Source: Cristatella mucedo
Taxonomy: Eukaryota > Bryozoa > Phylactolaemata > Cristatellidae
Direction of reading: 5' to 3'
DNA: 64,000 nucleotides
Assembly (NCBI GenBank): GCA_009760855.2
Contig: WPIO01000047.1
Span: 850,001-914,000 of the forward strand
Part shown: in pieces, positions 52,850-64,000 of the stretch
Layout of the letters: each line of letters starts with the position of its first letter
Numbering within the stretch: the first letter of the stretch is position 1
Made by a program: the position numbers and the translations under genes
The notes under the pieces: generated by a model
What the model saw: the letters and a program-made list of their open reading frames with translations, nothing else
Told to the model about the DNA's origin: nothing
Database searches by the model: none

Positions 52850-54895
52850 TAGATTTAGATAAGTGCCGAAGTTGTGTAAGCTTATCAGTGGCCTGAAGAT
52901 TTCATTGTAAGACCCCCTCACGAGAGAGTTGTGCCGTGGAACCTGCACTAGTATGTATGCTCACTGAAGCCTGTCTAGGCTGCTCCAGCTTTGAGTGACC
53001 TAGGCACTCTCTTATATTTTTGGTATTGTACAATCGAAGAGCCCTTGCCAAGGCCAAAGTACAATGGCCCGAAGAGGGTGAGATTTGAGTCACTTCTTGT
53101 GGCTTTGTCAATGCATTCCCTATTATATACCATATATGACTTAAATACGAACAAAATCAGCTGCTTCAGTAGAGGAATGGAATCCTAACGTACCAGCAGG
53201 TCTGACATGACTTGTTTGGCTGTTCAAGTCATTTATTGTTTGGATTTATTTAGATTAGTCAATGAGTTTAAGGTAGTCAAACTATGTCTCTGTTGACTAT
53301 TATGAATTTTCCTCATACGTTCTTGGTATCGGTGAGCATGCTATTTATTGCTTTCGATGACTTACTCCAACTGGGCTGTACTGCATAGTGTAATCTTCTT
53401 AAGGCAACGCCGTACTCATGACTCACAGTTATGATGTTGTTTGACATCATGAAATTTCCTATTCTCGTATCTCTTTTAAGTAGCACTATTTATATTCGTA
53501 TCCTGGAAATGTACCTGCTGTGTAACCGGCCTTTAATGCACCACAGCATTGTTCTGGACCACCTAGAAAGGTACATAAGACAATGAGAAGAAGATGACAT
53601 GAGAAGACCAAGCAATTAGGTCAATACGATTCGTTACACTCTTTAGCCATGCTATGAGGATCAGTATGAATGCTTGTTCAGTCAGCTTGGGCCCCCTGAG
53701 CTCTTGGCATGGATGCTCAAATTACAAGCACGAGATCTATCTCTCTTTTACTCCTGCACGAGATCAGCTCTCCTTTTCTTGCACATGCACACACTTAGCA
53801 CACCGGCTGTACGCCATAGGTCCAATTAATTACAGAATGCCAGGATCCTGAAGCAGCCTGATAACTGGTTCATGGCCCTAAAGGTTAAAGGCAAATGAAC
53901 TGAGGCGATTCTGTTCCTCTATTGAACCTTGTAGATTAAGTTCGGGTATCTTGATCCCAAATGAGGCTGCTAGTTATCTCCTGCAGAGCAAGTATCAGGA
54001 GCACCTCTCTATGCTGAAGCAGCTTCATGTTACTGCCTGTAAATTGACTAGTTCCATCTTCGACTCAGCTTTATCAGTAAGAACAGAATAAGAACAAAGT
54101 AGCTAAATAGTCGCTCGACAATCAGAATAACCTCTTCTTGTGAACTCCTTAAGAGTAAACGTTTTCCATAATGAAACTAAAGTACTTGAGTGCTATTTAG
54201 TTTGCTAGTTAAGGTGTGCTTTATAATCTGATTATGTTTACTCGTCTGTATATATTGGCCTGTACACTGTTTGCTTTAACAATGGCTCTAACATTGCATT
54301 GCAAAGAGCTAAGCTGTAACATAAACGATGATTATCCATAGGGTATTTGTAAGCCAGTTTTGTGATTGAGTTTATGCAAATGTGCTTACCAGCTCCTGAT
54401 ATTCCCCCTCGTGTATTTGCTTTATATTTGTATTTGCTATTATATTAAGTGCTCGACACCAAGCATGGGCCTAACGTCAATGCAGCTTGCAAAATCAGAC
54501 ACTTATGAATTTTCTCAAATGGATGGTAATGATACGACGTTTGTACCATAGGATAACAGAATCTCTTTCTATGCATACATTTACATATGCTGGAATAAAC
54601 CCTGTCAATTGATTAGTGATTTCGTGCAATGTCTTCATGCATAAGAACTAATACGCCTGCCAAAGCGAACAAAGTAAAATTAAGGCAGAGGACAGATTGT
54701 ACAGTAAAGTACAAAGCAAAAGAAAAAAGAAAAATTATTAAAGCAAAAGAAAAAAGTGCATGGTGGGCCTGCGTTTACTAGTCGCTACCGCAAGGCTCTA
54801 GTCTTTTCATGTATTCGGTGTTTTGTGACTGGCAGCACCTCGAGACCAGTAGTGAGGGAGGAGGTCGTATTGTCTGTTCAACTTGTTGGTTTGAA
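52850..54895. other. No feature recognised
   Basis: AT-rich sequence without long open frames, domain matches or clear repeats. Confidence 0.4.
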
Positions 54896-54899
54896 CTAA

Positions 54900-55085
54900 A
54901 TAATTAAAATTAAAAAGATAATGCATTTGAACTGCACCCTCATAGAACTTTTTCTCTTGACATTTTATTAATGCTATGACAGAAGCATGACAATACGGTT
55001 AGTGATAACATGCTGTGTAAGCATGCATTAGTCCACAAACGACAATTCACGAGGACCCAGCAAGTCAAGTGGGGAAAAGCCATCT
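54900..55085 (-). mobile_element. L2-like LINE 3' fragment, diverged
   Basis: AACTGCACCCTCATAGAACT followed by GGTTAGTGATAACATG and CACGAGGACCCAGCAAG is the reversed family B 3' region. Confidence 0.55.
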
Positions 55086-55439
55086 TTTTTTAGCATCATT
55101 TTAGATAGCGTCATGCCAGTGAAGTGGCGACGAGTCGGGAGTAAGTTCGAGCTTAAGGATCATACGAAATATAGACACGGTTTCCAAACGACTAGGTCGG
55201 TTTAAGGTGAAGCTGGAAGAGTCGGTGCTGCGATGCCTTGGCTGATCAGGAAGTAGTTCTTACACGTAGGCCAGACCAACAGAATGAAGGGACCTAAAAG
55301 TGAGTTATTGAACCGAGAAGTCATTGCACTGCTTGATCGAGAGCCAGTGTAGGTCGGCTATAAGCTGTTTCATGCAGCAACTGCAATGCTCACGACAGAT
55401 ATGACTGGCGACAGAGTTTAGCATCGATAGCTCCTGGTT

Positions 55440-56180
55440 GCATAAATTCGGGCTTGTTTAGATGAGGATACCACGTCTAAGTTGGTCCATGCATTCGTGA
55501 CATCCCGTCTTGACTTCTGTAACTCACTGCTTACTGGCCCACCGGCATGTGCGCTCAGGCGATTACAGCTGGTGCAAAACTCCGCAGGTGGGCTTGTCTG
55601 TCATGAGCCTCGCAGCTGCCACATCACACCACTTCTCGCCGACCTGCACTGGCTACCAGTCAAGCAACACATCAACTTCAAGGTTCTGTCGCTCACTTTT
55701 AGTTCCCTTCATTCTTTGGCTCCAGCCTATCTCTCAGATCTACTCCTCCACCAGGCCAAGCACCACCCGCTTTTCGGAATCTAACTGTTTACCAATACCT
55801 CGTTCAAACCTCAAATCTTTTGGAGACCGTGCCTTTAGTTCGTATGCTCCCAAAGCCTGGAACTCCCTCCTGACTTTCGTCAGAACATCCCCTGACTTGA
55901 CCACATTTAGAAAGAACTTGAAACACCTATTTAGGACTGCATTTAGTGGGTCCCTGTGATTCGTCCTTCATGTGCCTATGTGTGCTGACACTATGCATGC
56001 TGCCACTAACCACATTTGCATGCTGACCCCGTGCATGTCACCCCTAACCATTTTATTCATGTTGTTTACCAAGCATGCTATTACTTACCGTTCAATTGCG
56101 TTTCCCTTTGCAGTAAATGTAAAACGCCTAGAGAGAGATTGAGTTCTCTGAGGGTGCTTTATCAAGTGCATTATTATTAG
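55440..56180 (+). mobile_element. L2-like LINE (family B) C-terminal and 3' fragment
   Basis: Encodes AFVTSRLDFCNSLLTGPPAC, then HITPLLADLHWLPVKQHINF and LSLTFSSLHSLAPAYLSDLL, continuing (shifted frame) to KSFGDRAFSSYAPKAWNSLL. It ends with GTGCATTATTATT at about 56175. Confidence 0.9.
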
Positions 56181-57059
56181 AGACCGGAAGATGTGCAAGC
56201 AGTGAGTTACAGAAGTAGAGACTATCTCATAAATGCATTCACCAACTTAATGTGTTAGCTCTTGTTTAAGCTGGCCCAAATGTTCGGAATGTAATGTAGG
56301 TGAAAGTATGCAGACTTGACTGTTGAGCTGATGTGGTTTTACATGAAAAGTTACTTGGGAACATTACTCCCAGATTTCGTGCGGATGGTGCCGGAAATTG
56401 CTGGTAGAGCCTACTAACCCACTACGGTTGCCCCTTAGTGGTAAGCTTGTTTTATCGTCATGCAGCTTGGGAAAGTTTGCTGCTGCCATTCAATGTAGCA
56501 GCAGTACATACAGCAAGGGAGTTGAGAATGAGTTGTATGTGCTGATAGGGGTAAAGAAAAAGGGGGGATTCCGTTGTATAGCACCCTTAGAGAACGTAAT
56601 CTGTATACCCTTCACATATGCTGCCATGGAGCTCGAGCCGAGGACCTCGGTCATCAAATACATTCACGTTGACCTTGATTCGAGGCAGATCTTGACCAGT
56701 AGGCCAAGCAGCGAGGGATCACAGCACGTGGGTACTGTACTGTGTATAATCGGCATATACATGAAGCCTAGATTGTGCTCTGCGATTATGTAAACAAGGG
56801 TGAGAGTACATATTTTGAAAAGTAGGCCAAGCTCTGAACCCCCCCCCCCCCGTGGTACCACATATCTCAGGGAGTACTAGGATTGTTGTTGTCCTTAGAC
56901 TCAATATTGTATGCAGTTTCCCACAAAGATATGACGTAAACCCACAATTACTGTGCAAAATCAAGTATTCTGAACTGTACTTTTATGTCAAAGCAGCCCA
57001 AAGCGAGTCTGTTTTTGGCGAGACGATGGTCTTTCGTTGGTGTCGTAGGTGATGCACTA

Positions 57060-60000
57060 CCACATCTCTCTAGCTTAGTGGTCATCAGGCCTGTTCCATC
57101 TCCAACTCCATCAGCTCGACTTGATGCTTGCCTTTGGAATCCTCGCTCAATGTGCAATAAACCTCTGGTAATAAGCGACCTTATTTCTGAAAATGGTCTT
57201 GACCTGCACGCCCTATCTGAAACTTGGCTACAAACTTTAAACTGTCCAGCAATTAAGGAAGCTATGCCAACTGGTTTCTCATTCTTTCGCACCACTAAAT
57301 CAATCAAAACTGGAGGTGGAGTTGCTGTTATTGTGCGCTCGAAGTTCAACTTCAAGCCATTTGCAGTACCCTCGAAGCAGTCTTTTGAATCTATTTCTTG
57401 GTCTCACCCGAAAAAGGGCTACCGATGGTGGCAGTAGTCTATCGCCCACCAGGTACCAAATCCTCCTTTATCTCAGATTTCTCCGATCTCATTTCGATTT
57501 TATGTGCATGAAATCGATCCTTCCTCGATATGTGTGATTTCAACGTCCACTTTGATAACTTATCTGACGCCTTTAGCACTGAATTTCATACATTGATTCA
57601 TAATCTATTGTGCCTCATGTGCAAGGCCCTACTCACATCACGGGTCACTCACTCGACCAGATTTTTTTCAGACAACTGCACTTTGTCATCACTAATTATT
57701 ACCAAATCCTGCTCAACTGACCACATGCAGATCTCATTCAATGTACACTGTGTGCCCATCTCTGAAATCACCTGTGCATCGCAAAACCTCAAGACTTGAC
57801 ATCGCTGCTGTTCGTGAGAGAATATCTCATTGCCTCTGCTGCTCAGTCCCTCCTCTGAGCTGTCATCATTGGTAGATAGCTACAACACGACAATAGCTGA
57901 CACGGTCGACGAGTTTGCACCTCTGACTAAGTGCACTGCCCCTCGCCCAGACGGCCTATGGTTTACCAGACATTAAACTAGCTAGGTCTACTAAGTGAAC
58001 GCTTGAAAAAGCAGGCAAAAGATCAGGACTGACTGTCCATCGACAGGCATACGAGGAATACTGTAGGTCGTACCAATCTATCCTAGCAAAAGCCCAGTCT
58101 AGCTTCTATAGAAACATTGTTAAAACACAGATGCACAATCCAAAAATGCTGATGTCGACGATAAACCATCTCCTCAACCGCTCCCAGATTAGCTCCTTAC
58201 CTGATGATCCTTGTGATGATCTAGCCGATCGCTTCTCTCAATTCTTTGTGCAGAAGATAGACAAGATCAGGGAGTCCATCCCTGTGATGACAACATCCCC
58301 ACTAGAATACTGTTCCCCGATTCCTGGCTGCACCTCGATGTCTACATTTTAGCTGGTCACTAGTGACCTCGTCCTGAAGTTCATATCCCAATCAAAGAAG
58401 ACAAGTTCTTTTGACCCTGTTCCCATTGTCCTGCTCCTACGTTGCATTGATCTTCTGCTGCCATGCATAACTACCACCATTAATATGTCATTAGCCTCAG
58501 GTTATGTCCCAGCACCTTTCAAAAAAGCTGTAGTCAGGCCACCTTTCAAGATAGCAAGACTAGATCAAGAGAACTTGGAGCAACTACCGCCCGGTCTCCC
58601 TTCTACCATTCCTATCAAAGACAGTGGAACGAGTCGTGGCGGACCAGCTGAACTCATACATTGAAACTTCAAACCTTGCTACTAAATTCCAGTCTGGTTT
58701 TAGAGCTGATCACTCCATAGAGTCAGCATTGCTTAGGGTGTACCACGACCTACTTATGAATGCAGACATTGGTAGAGTATCACTGCTTCTTTTGCTCGAT
58801 CTTTTGGCAGCATTTGATACTATCGATCGCTAAGTTCTTCTAGAGTGCCTCTCATCTCGTGTGGCCAACACAGCCACTGCTCTGCAACGGTTCGGGTTCT
58901 ATCTCAGTGAGAGACTCCAGAGTATAACGTGACTGGACAAAGATCATCCAAAGAAGCTCTGAAATTTCAGGTACCTCAGGGCTCCGTGCTAGGTCCGGTT
59001 CTTTTCACTGTTTATCCTCTTACTCTTGCCGATCTGATTGTCAAGCACAATCTAGCCTTTCACTTCTATGCGGATGACACTCAGTTGTACCTTTGCTTTA
59101 ATCCCTCCCAGCCTTCGAGCACGTCGATTTCTCTCAACTCTCTTCCAACATGTATTGATGACATTCGAGCACCGATTGCAGCAAATGTTCTTAAATTAAA
59201 TGATTCAAACCAAGTTATTGACTAACCCAGTGTGCTTCACAAATTGGAAAGGCTGACGCTCAAAATTGGCTCTGCCAGCTTAAAGCCGTGATGGCACACT
59301 AGGTAAGGCAGCTGCTTTCACAACCTCGGCATCGAGGTCGTGGGTTCGCATTCTGCGGTAGGCGATTCGTTGTCGCCACTGCAAGCGGTGGTGATAGCCG
59401 TAAAGGCTCTACTGTCGCTATACAAAAGGAGGCTGTTTAATCAGCTAGGATTGGATCTCCAGTTGAATCAGCTCGAAATCTAGGTGTCGTGTTTCAAAGT
59501 GACCTCTTGTTAGACGACCATATCAGCTCCACAATCAAGTCTGCCCACTTTCAAATACATGACATTGCTAAAATTTGGGCTTGATTAGATAAGGATACCA
59601 AGTTTGCGTTCGTACATTTGTCACATCCCGTCTTGACTGATTTAACTCACTGCCTGCTGGCCTACCGGCATGTTCAATCAGGCGGTTACAGACGGTGCAA
59701 AAGTCAGCAGCTAGGCTTGTGTCGTGAGCGTCGCAGTTGCCACATCACACCACTTCTCGCCGACCTGCACTGACTACCAGTCAAGCAACGAATCGACTTC
59801 AAGTTTTGGTTCAAGTTCATGTTTTGTCGCTCACTTTTTAGGTCCCTTTATTCTTCGGGTCCAGGCCACCTATCACATCCACTCCCCCACCAAGCTAAGC
59901 ATCGCACCACCCGCTTTTCGGAATCCAACTGTTTACCTATACATCGTAAAAAACCTCAAGTAACATGGAGACAGTGCATTTAGTTCGTATGGTCCCATAG

Positions 60001-60310
60001 CCTGGAACTCACTTCCGACCTGTGCCACGACATCCTCTGACTTGACCACATTTAAAAAGAAATTATAGACATACCTATTTATAACAGCATTTAGTGGGTC
60101 CCGCTTTATGTGCTTGTTCGTGCTGACCATGTCCTTGCTGCACTAACCAGACTTGCATGCTGACCCTGTGCATGTTGCCCTAACCATGTTATTCATGTTG
60201 TTTGCCAAGCATGATATTACTCACCATTCAATTGTGTTTCCCTTTGCAGCAAATGTAAAGGGCCTAGAAAGAGATTTGAGTTCTCTGAGGGCACTTTGTT
60301 AAGTGCATTA
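57060..60310 (+). mobile_element. L2-like LINE (family B), longest copy, with endonuclease and RT
   Basis: An AP-endonuclease-type domain opens with NPRSMCNKPLVISDLISENG, LDLHALSETWLQ and TGGGVAVIVRSKF (57130-57350); ..DFNVHFDNLSD.. follows near 57540. The reverse transcriptase runs from about 58370 (FDPVPIVLL, VERVVADQLNSYIE, KFQSGFRADHSIESALLRVY, VPQGSVLGPVLF, FHFYADDTQLYLCF; the YADD catalytic motif is at about 59070). The C-terminal part resumes after a SINE insertion (RNLGVVFQSDLLLDDHISS, 59480). It ends in TGCATTATTA at about 60310. Several stops and frameshifts show it is inactive. Confidence 0.9.
59286..59448 (+). mobile_element. tRNA-derived SINE nested in the LINE
   Basis: A box GGCACACTAGGTAAGGCAG, B box GGTTCGCATTC, full body and tail. 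Likely target duplications are ATTGGCTCTGCCAG (59265-59278) and ATTGGATCTCCAG (59450-59462). Confidence 0.85.
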
Positions 60311-60744
60311 TTACTTTGAATATTTTTGTTATCTGTCGCCAATTACAGCTTGAACCCAAGTTAAGGGTCGAGTTATATGAATGTGGCAACGTTACAGGAG
60401 TTCAGCTCTCAGTGGCTGGTACCTTTCTTGCACAGGAATGATCAATAGGGAAACTTTGTATATCACACCTATTCAGACTAATGCGTGGGTTTCTAACACG
60501 TTTCGTTCGGACAACCGTCGAAGAATGTTGCCTCTCATTTGCATATATGCTTCCTTACCAGCACTTCACTTTCTTACCAATCGCCAGCTTTCACATTACG
60601 GCCGGGCAGTGAACGAATGCCACATCTTATTCGAGGAGTGGAACTTGTTCTGCAACCTATTCGACAGCCATGATCCTGCTATTATCTATACGTTTCTTTT
60701 TCAAAATGCAGAAGCTCAAGTGAGGGGCCAAGATCTGACCTGTC

Positions 60745-60885
60745 GGGCAGTGAGAGTACTTGCTCTTCATGTCCGAGGTCGTGGGTTCGAATCCAGCACT
60801 GGGCGATCATTTATTGCCTACTGCAAGCTGTGGTGAAAACCGTCAAAGCTGTTCTATCGCTACGTAAATAAGGCTGTTAAATCGG
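60745..60885 (+). mobile_element. tRNA-derived SINE
   Basis: B box GGTTCGAATCC with GTCCGAGGTCGTG before it, then GCCTACTGCAAGCTGTGGTG and TAAGGCTGTTAAATCGG. Confidence 0.75.
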
Positions 60886-60899
60886 AAAATACACTGCTG

Positions 60900-62510
60900 G
60901 AACAGAAATTTCTTTGCGGTTTTCGAAAACCGTGAAGGTGTTGTGTCCCCTTAAATATGCCAATGCATAATAGAAATCTTCAGCCATTAAAACCACGGCG
61001 ATGGGCTAATGTATGATCCTCACGGGAAAACTGCATGTCGAAACGCCGTATAGAGATTTCCGATTAACTACCTGCTAGAATATGATATTTCGATGTATTT
61101 GTGACTGAGATATTGAAAGGATCGATGGTCTTCTTAGCCATGGAGCCAATGAGTCTTACTAAGGTTGATGTTGTACTCTTACGACAGTACCCCTTTCTGT
61201 GGCTTTGAAAGTTATCGGTCTACGCGTAAGGTTTAGCCAGGATTGTGGGTACGACGCTCTGATGCCACCGTGCTATGCTCACGTGGCCGTGCCTCTGCTG
61301 TCGAGGCTTCTTTTGCGACTTCCAGCCATGCTTCAACACCTAATCTCCGCTGGTATTTGTCAAGCCTCAACAAGCCCTGGTTTTAGCAAAGGACTGTAAT
61401 GCAGATGCCGCTTCTTAGGGTTTGTTCCGACACAGTCGAGAAGAAAAGCTATCCACAGTTAGCCAAACGTTCTCAAAACTATATGGAGGATGAGGTATAG
61501 AAACTTGAATCTTACTTGCTGGTCGTATTTTTTGAGACTACTGATTCCTACCAATCGCCATGGTTCAACTACAAGAAAAACTGCGCCCAGGTTTTGTATC
61601 TGATGTCCACCTTTAAGGCATGACGCTTTTTTTTATTATACGGAGAATTCAACATCGACGCAAGATTTTCCGTTCTTTCAAGGTTCGTTAGTAAATGAAC
61701 TCACGAGCTTACCAGTATCTGACCTACGTTTTCAGTTCGTGTCCCCAATACGGTTTGGAAACTGAAAATCAAAGATAAGCACAACTTCGCCCGTATTACG
61801 TCGTCTAACTTGCGGCGACTAAGGCTTGGTGTAGTGGCCATTGTCTGGAAGTTTCTGATACATTCCAGGCAATAGTATACGGACACTACTGGGCACCGAT
61901 GAGAATATCGTCCACGTATACTGAGTCTGGTTGGGTACTCACATGAGAACTGTCTTCTCGACCGCTATTGCCTGCAGAAGACGATCCCACCAATGGAAGT
62001 ATGTGACCCGACCATCTAGTACATGTAGGTAAAGAGGGTTACGGAATATCCTAGCCATGCTAGGTCACTATGGTCGCCAAGTATTATCTGCATAACTGGA
62101 TTTCCGGCGTCAACCTCCCCACATACGGATCTCCATTTCACGGCTTGGCTTTTTTAATATTCTTGAACTTGATCTCGTGGTTAGCCAACTATACCTTCTT
62201 CTGGTGTACTTTGAGTTACTCAAATGTGCGTCTAACACATACCACAAACCTTCATGACAGAAGGGAAGAAACTTCGTGCTTATTTACTAATGAACTGCGA
62301 AAGAGCGACGAATCTTAATACTGAATGTCGTCCATGTACGGAAGCATCGCTTCGGCTCTAGCAAAGAAGGCGAACATCGATCACCGCTTCCTTCCCGAGA
62401 CCGATATCAGCCTTAACAGGAAAGATCAAAGCAAAGGTATAACAGTGTCGCTGCAAGGCAATGAAAGCCTGGATTGTGTTTGGCGATCACGTCAGCAAGA
62501 ACGAGTATAT
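60900..62510. other. No gene recognised; a few exon-like open frames
   Basis: Small open frames include LAFLIFLNLISWLANYTFFW (near 62140, hydrophobic) and ASALAKKANIDHRFLPETDI (near 62350, followed by AAAG|GTATAAC). They could be exons of an unrecognised plus-strand gene, but no family match or consistent splice chain was found. Confidence 0.25.
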
Positions 62511-62519
62511 CAACTGAAA

Positions 62520-62830
62520 ATAAGCTTTAGCTGTGCAGGTCCTAGACTGTGGAACTCGCTTACACAATTCTTACGAAACGACAACTACTCCCCTACGGCC
62601 GACTATGGCTCATCTTATTCAGCAGTCATGAGTTGCTACTTTCATGCTACTCACTACCTCGACTGCTCTCCTGACTGCTATGCTTCCCACTTTCTCTTTG
62701 TTTCGTGAGACGGAGTCTGTTGGCTACCGAATGCGTACCGAAAGCCGTTTAGGCTCTGAGTGAGCTATAGAAAACTTTCTGGCGTAAAACCCACATGGTC
62801 TTTATGACTTTGTGGAGTTACAGACGGAGA
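62520..62830 (+). mobile_element. Family A LINE C-terminal and 3' fragment
   Basis: FSCAGPRLWNSLTQFLRNDN and the SADYG-type continuation, ending GTTACAGACGGAGATATATA followed by CATACA. Confidence 0.85.
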
Positions 62831-62834
62831 TATA

Positions 62835-64000
62835 TACATACAACCAAAGAAGCAGACCAAGCACAAAGCCTTGATGGCACCTGGTTAATTTCTCTTTGTA
62901 GTGCTGTATTCTTAATTATTGGCCCAACAACAGAGCTTATGAAAGGTTCTGTGACATGACCTGAGGCTAAAGACACATGTTTGTAATGCATGGCAGCAGG
63001 AGATATATGCATCACAAAAACAGGACACTGGAAGTATGGTCTAGAGGACTAATAGTCGTCTTGGGGAGATGAATTTCAGGGAATGGTCTCTCGTGGCCTT
63101 CTTAGTGTAGACATTGACGCCATTGCATCGAGAGTCAAGAATCTCTAGTTGATGTTATTGAATGACTTGAGTCAAGAGGGGATGCAGCAATCTTATGGAT
63201 GAACTCTCTTATCTTTTCTATCTTGCTTACAAAAGAAGCAAGAAAAGCGATCGCCTAGGTCGCCAGTAGGATCACTAGGTAGTAAGCCAACATGAGAGCG
63301 GTTAAGGAGATGCTTGATGGCAGACATCAGTATGTTTGGATTGTGAATTTAATATTCAACAAAATTTTGTGGAAGCTAGATCTGGTTTGATGTTTTCTTA
63401 GATTGGTTGGTTGGACCTTGAGTAGTCTCTGTATGCCTGACAATGGACAGTCAGTCGTAATCTTTTATGCGGTTTCTCTAGCTTGGGCTTAGTAGACTTA
63501 GCTAGTTTCATGTCCGTGGTAGACCATAAGCTGTCTGGGCTAGGGCTCACTTTATGGGCAGTCAGAGCTGCGAACTCATCAAGTATCTCAGCAAGGGTTT
63601 AGTTCTAGCTGGTAGCCAATTATGACAGGTGGCAGGGGAGATTAAGTAGTGGGGGTTAAGAAGATATTTTCGCTTTGACAACATGTCAAGGTTAAAAAAT
63701 GTCAACTTGAGGTTTTGCGATTTGCAATGACTTGGGATGTGGGAGAAGGCACACACTGGACTGAACGAGATCCGCATGTGATCAGATTAGCAGGATTTAG
63801 TAATAATATGGGATGATAGCATAAGTTTTTTGAGAATATTTGATTGAGTGGGTGACCCTGGTCGGTAGTGGGATTATGTTCCCGAGCCACAAGAGTGAAA
63901 GATTCAAGTCAGTTGACGAAATTCGGTAATTAATGCCGAACTCATGTCAAAATAAATGCTACAATCACAGATAATAGGAAACAACCGATTTCTTGCACAC
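62835..64000. other. No feature recognised
   Basis: Some stretches (for example near 63440-63560) look like reversed, highly decayed LINE endonuclease/linker sequence, but not clearly enough to delimit. Confidence 0.3.

Overview
This window is animal nuclear DNA, very probably from an invertebrate. Its genes are split by GT-AG introns. They encode animal-type nuclear, ciliary and lysosomal proteins, and the intergenic DNA is full of L2/CR1-like non-LTR retrotransposon fragments, tRNA-derived SINEs, one hAT MITE type and long microsatellites. I cannot name the phylum. Most long open frames in the window are microsatellites or GC-rich DNA read through, not genes.

Layout. 1-6.5 kb: a stray inverted copy of a TPGS2 exon, a SPIN-like hAT MITE with a LINE inside it, a 19-bp dyad minisatellite, a (GGCGGCAGC)n array and an (AT)n tract. 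6.7-20.2 kb (minus): a complete ten-exon SLC49A4/DIRC2 gene (lysosomal MFS transporter, 477 aa as spliced here) starting in a CpG-rich promoter. 21.8-23.7 kb: a second, inverted copy of the MITE/LINE/exon segment found at 1-2.85 kb. 23.5-35.4 kb (plus): a TPGS2 locus (tubulin polyglutamylase complex subunit 2) in which exons are duplicated, one copy carries a nonsense codon and a lost splice donor, and inverted repeat arms flank the core exons. 37.7-40.6 kb: a direct segmental duplication carrying an extra copy of SLC49A4 exon 3. 42.1-44.3 kb: a decayed LINE.

45.9-48.2 kb (minus) and 49.5-50.9 kb (plus): a complete hnRNP A/B-type RNA-binding protein gene (nine coding exons, 433 aa) head to head with a complete HP1/CBX gene (four coding exons, 179 aa). 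This is the arrangement of HNRNPA2B1-CBX3 and HNRNPA1-CBX5 in vertebrates, and I consider it the most interesting feature of the window. 51-64 kb: no host gene I can name; it holds an L2-like LINE with recognisable endonuclease and reverse transcriptase domains (57.0-60.3 kb) interrupted by a SINE, plus further fragments.

All spliced models were built by hand: every junction has GT-AG ends and phases that add up. Family names come from remembered similarity, not from a search.
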